Assembly (NCBI GenBank): GCA_021202925.1
Contig: JAJQCD010000017.1
Span: 1 to 64,000, forward strand
Direction: 5' to 3'
Length of the DNA stretch: 64,000 nucleotides
Source: Clostridiales bacterium
GTDB taxonomy: Bacteria; Bacillota; Clostridia; Lachnospirales; Lachnospiraceae
A model generated the notes under the pieces. The model made no database searches. It worked only from the letters and a program-made list of their open reading frames with translations, and was not told the DNA's origin. A program made the translations under genes and the position numbers. Positions 62,250 through 64,000 of this stretch are shown here, piece by piece; position 1 is the stretch's first letter, and each line of letters opens with the position of its first letter.

Positions 62250-63926
62250 TTATTCCGTAAAGTACGCCGTCGAATAATTCGGCTGGCCACCCGGTGCGCA
62301 GACAATCCCTTCGAGGTTCGCATCCCTCAATGCCACATCACCGTAGTCAAACAGAGGAATCAGATAAACCATGTCCTGAATCAGGTAATGCTCCGCGTCA
62401 TGCAGCGCCTCCATATACTCCGTCGGGTCGACGATATAGGAAGCGTCCTCTATCATCTGGTCAAAGGCCGGATCATCGACCGCCGCAACGATCTGCATGC
62501 TTCTGGTCCACAGATCAAGATAATAAGAGGGATCGATCGCATCGGAATAACCATAGCGGCTCAGTTCGAAATTGCCATTGTCGATCTGATCATAGAACAC
62601 GCCGGATTCCACCACTTCCAGATCGATCTCAATGCCCGCATTCTTCCACTGCTGCTGTAGCAGCTGCGCGATATCCGCATGCAGAGAGGAATCGGAATAT
62701 TTGTACTTCAGATGAAGCGGATTCGACTCATCATATCCCGCATCTGCCAGAAGCCGCTTCGCCTCTTCCAGATCGTATTCCAGGAACTTTTCCTTCTCAT
62801 CGCTCTCGACACGGAAATCCTTCTCCGCTCCCTGCATCCCGGACGGGACATAGCCATGGATCGGCGGATACAGCTTACCGAGATTTGCGCTGATCGCATC
62901 CTTGTCAATTGACAGTGCCAGGGCCCGGCGAACATTTACATCCTTCAGCACCTCTGGTCCTGTCTCGCCACTGTTGATCGCGACAAAATAAACCGCGACC
63001 GACGGCAGGATCCACACGGAATCCGGGTCTTCGTAGGAATCTGCAATCGTCGTATTCACCCCGATTGCTACATCCAGATCCCCGATTTGAAACGACGCTT
63101 CTTCTGCGTCCGGATCCATCATGACCAGAAAAGTAATCTTGTCAACCGTCACGTTCTCCGCGTCATAATACCGGTCATTCTTGACGATAACCGCCTTCTC
63201 ATTCTCGTTGCACTCCTCCAGGATATAGGCACCAACCGACGGATAACCGCCCTCCAGCGCCCACTCGCTTCCGTGCGCCTCCACAAAATCCTCACGCAAC
63301 GGCATGAATACCTGCGTCTTTAACAATGTAGTAAAGAACGCACACGGCTTCGTCAGGTGATAGACAATCGTCTGCTCATCCTGCGCCTCCACGCCGGTGA
63401 AATCCGTCAGGTCAGACGCTTCCAGATCGCTGTTGTTCGCATACTCCGCCGCGCCCTCAATAAACTTGACCAGATAATTGGTCGACCACGCATTCTCTGC
63501 ACCGTAGGTCAGATTGCGCTTGATTGCATAGACGAAATCATCTGCGACCAGATCCTCTCCGTCGCTCCACTGAAGTCCATCCTTCAGAGTGACCGTATAC
63601 GTCAGACCATCCTCACTGACCGTGTAATCCTCTGCCAGATCCGGAATCACCGCGCCGGTCTCATCCTTCTTAAACAGTCCGGCACAGGTGTGTTCCAGCA
63701 CATAGCTGTTGACCGTCTCCGTATTCAGTCCCGGATCCAGTGTCGTAAACTGCGCGTCGATCGCGACCGTCAGTTCCACACTCTCTGCGCTTTCCGCGCC
63801 GGTCTCCGCTCCGCCGCTGCCGCCCGTACTTCCCGTACTGCTGCTTCCTCCGCCCGTCGAACAACCGGTGAGCGCACCGGCCAGCATCGAAAACGCCAGA
63901 AGCAGCGCAATTCCATTTTTCTTCAT
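62250..63926 (-). CDS. Peptide ABC transporter substrate-binding lipoprotein, system C
   Basis: A 558-residue receptor with signal MKKNGIALLLAFSMLAGALTGC (lipobox LTGC), a Gly/Ser-rich linker, and SBP family 5 blocks: TLDPGLNTETVNSYVLEHTCAGL, YTVTLKDGLQWSDGEDL, VRRALALSIDKDAI. GGAGGA precedes the ATG at 63926. It is separated from its presumed permease genes by the opposing peptidase gene and is closed by a strong terminator, so it must have its own promoter; a TATACT at 63988-63983 fits a -10 box whose -35 lies beyond the window edge. Confidence 0.93.
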   Translation of the reverse strand: MKKNGIALLLAFSMLAGALTGCSTGGGSSSTGSTGGSGGAETGAESAESVELTVAIDAQFTTLDPGLNTETVNSYVLEHTCAGLFKKDETGAVIPDLAEDYTVSEDGLTYTVTLKDGLQWSDGEDLVADDFVYAIKRNLTYGAENAWSTNYLVKFIEGAAEYANNSDLEASDLTDFTGVEAQDEQTIVYHLTKPCAFFTTLLKTQVFMPLREDFVEAHGSEWALEGGYPSVGAYILEECNENEKAVIVKNDRYYDAENVTVDKITFLVMMDPDAEEASFQIGDLDVAIGVNTTIADSYEDPDSVWILPSVAVYFVAINSGETGPEVLKDVNVRRALALSIDKDAISANLGKLYPPIHGYVPSGMQGAEKDFRVESDEKEKFLEYDLEEAKRLLADAGYDESNPLHLKYKYSDSSLHADIAQLLQQQWKNAGIEIDLEVVESGVFYDQIDNGNFELSRYGYSDAIDPSYYLDLWTRSMQIVAAVDDPAFDQMIEDASYIVDPTEYMEALHDAEHYLIQDMVYLIPLFDYGDVALRDANLEGIVCAPGGQPNYSTAYFTE

Positions 63927-64000
63927 AAAGTATTCCTCCACTTTCCTGAATCATGATCTTCTGCAACACGTTAATCAAGTAGAGTATACAACCAAATGCA

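Overview
The window looks like a chromosomal segment from a spore-forming anaerobic Clostridium-type Firmicute, most likely a Lachnospiraceae relative. The reasons are strong AGGAGG-type ribosome binding sites, a T-box leader, Asn/Gln-tRNA formation by an aspS-gatCAB operon, a CotS-type spore coat protein, a rubredoxin, and many peptide ABC transporters with lipoprotein receptors. Nearly all genes are on the minus strand. No rRNA, tRNA, CRISPR array, insertion sequence or prophage was seen.

Left edge (1-6.7 kb): an accessory defence island that is visibly more A+T-rich than the rest. Read on the minus strand it runs: a small Ada-like zinc-site protein, a WYL-domain regulator, a large SF1 helicase with a degenerate PLD-like region and zinc ribbons, then brxA, brxB and the first codons of brxC. 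This is the start of a BREX phage-defence operon that continues outside the window. brxA carries a 22-bp tandem repeat, a promoter with an overlapping inverted repeat precedes brxA, and the helicase Walker A motif has Ile where Thr/Ser is expected.

6.9-12.1 kb (+): a peptide ABC transporter operon (receptor, two permeases, one fused double ATPase). 12.1-15.2 kb: a scarred region with a deleted AlbA_2/RecG-like pseudogene, a 23-bp perfect hairpin built from a coding repeat, a duplicated NUDIX gene tail, an MBL hydrolase, a NUDIX hydrolase, a DUF2971 remnant and a rubredoxin. 15.4-22.0 kb: a probable tricarboxylate catabolic cluster (isocitrate dehydrogenase-like enzyme, esterase, 2-hydroxycarboxylate transporter, aconitase) behind a LysR regulator. 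22.0-30.0 kb: a collinear set of housekeeping genes (editing deacylase, ketopantoate reductase, deoB, cdd, argH, YfhO, GtrA).

30.0-36.6 kb: a T-box-controlled aspS-gatC-gatA-gatB-aspartate aminotransferase operon ending in a strong terminator. Its specifier loop holds GAAC, in which the Glu codon GAA and the Asn codon AAC overlap. 36.6-44.6 kb: a second 2-hydroxycarboxylate transporter, a DUF2325-like coiled-coil protein with a long structured leader, a phosphohexomutase, a CotS-like protein and a MATE exporter. 44.7-48.9 kb: a LysR regulator, a beta-propeller lactonase, a PhlG/phloretin-hydrolase-like C-C hydrolase and two small membrane proteins. 48.9-63.9 kb: two more complete peptide ABC transporters. 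The second is interrupted by an opposing S9 peptidase gene and is co-transcribed with cca.

Taken together, the region serves peptide and organic-acid uptake and breakdown, with amino-acid supply tied to tRNA charging and a defence island at the left end. All product names come from reading motifs by eye; no database search was run.
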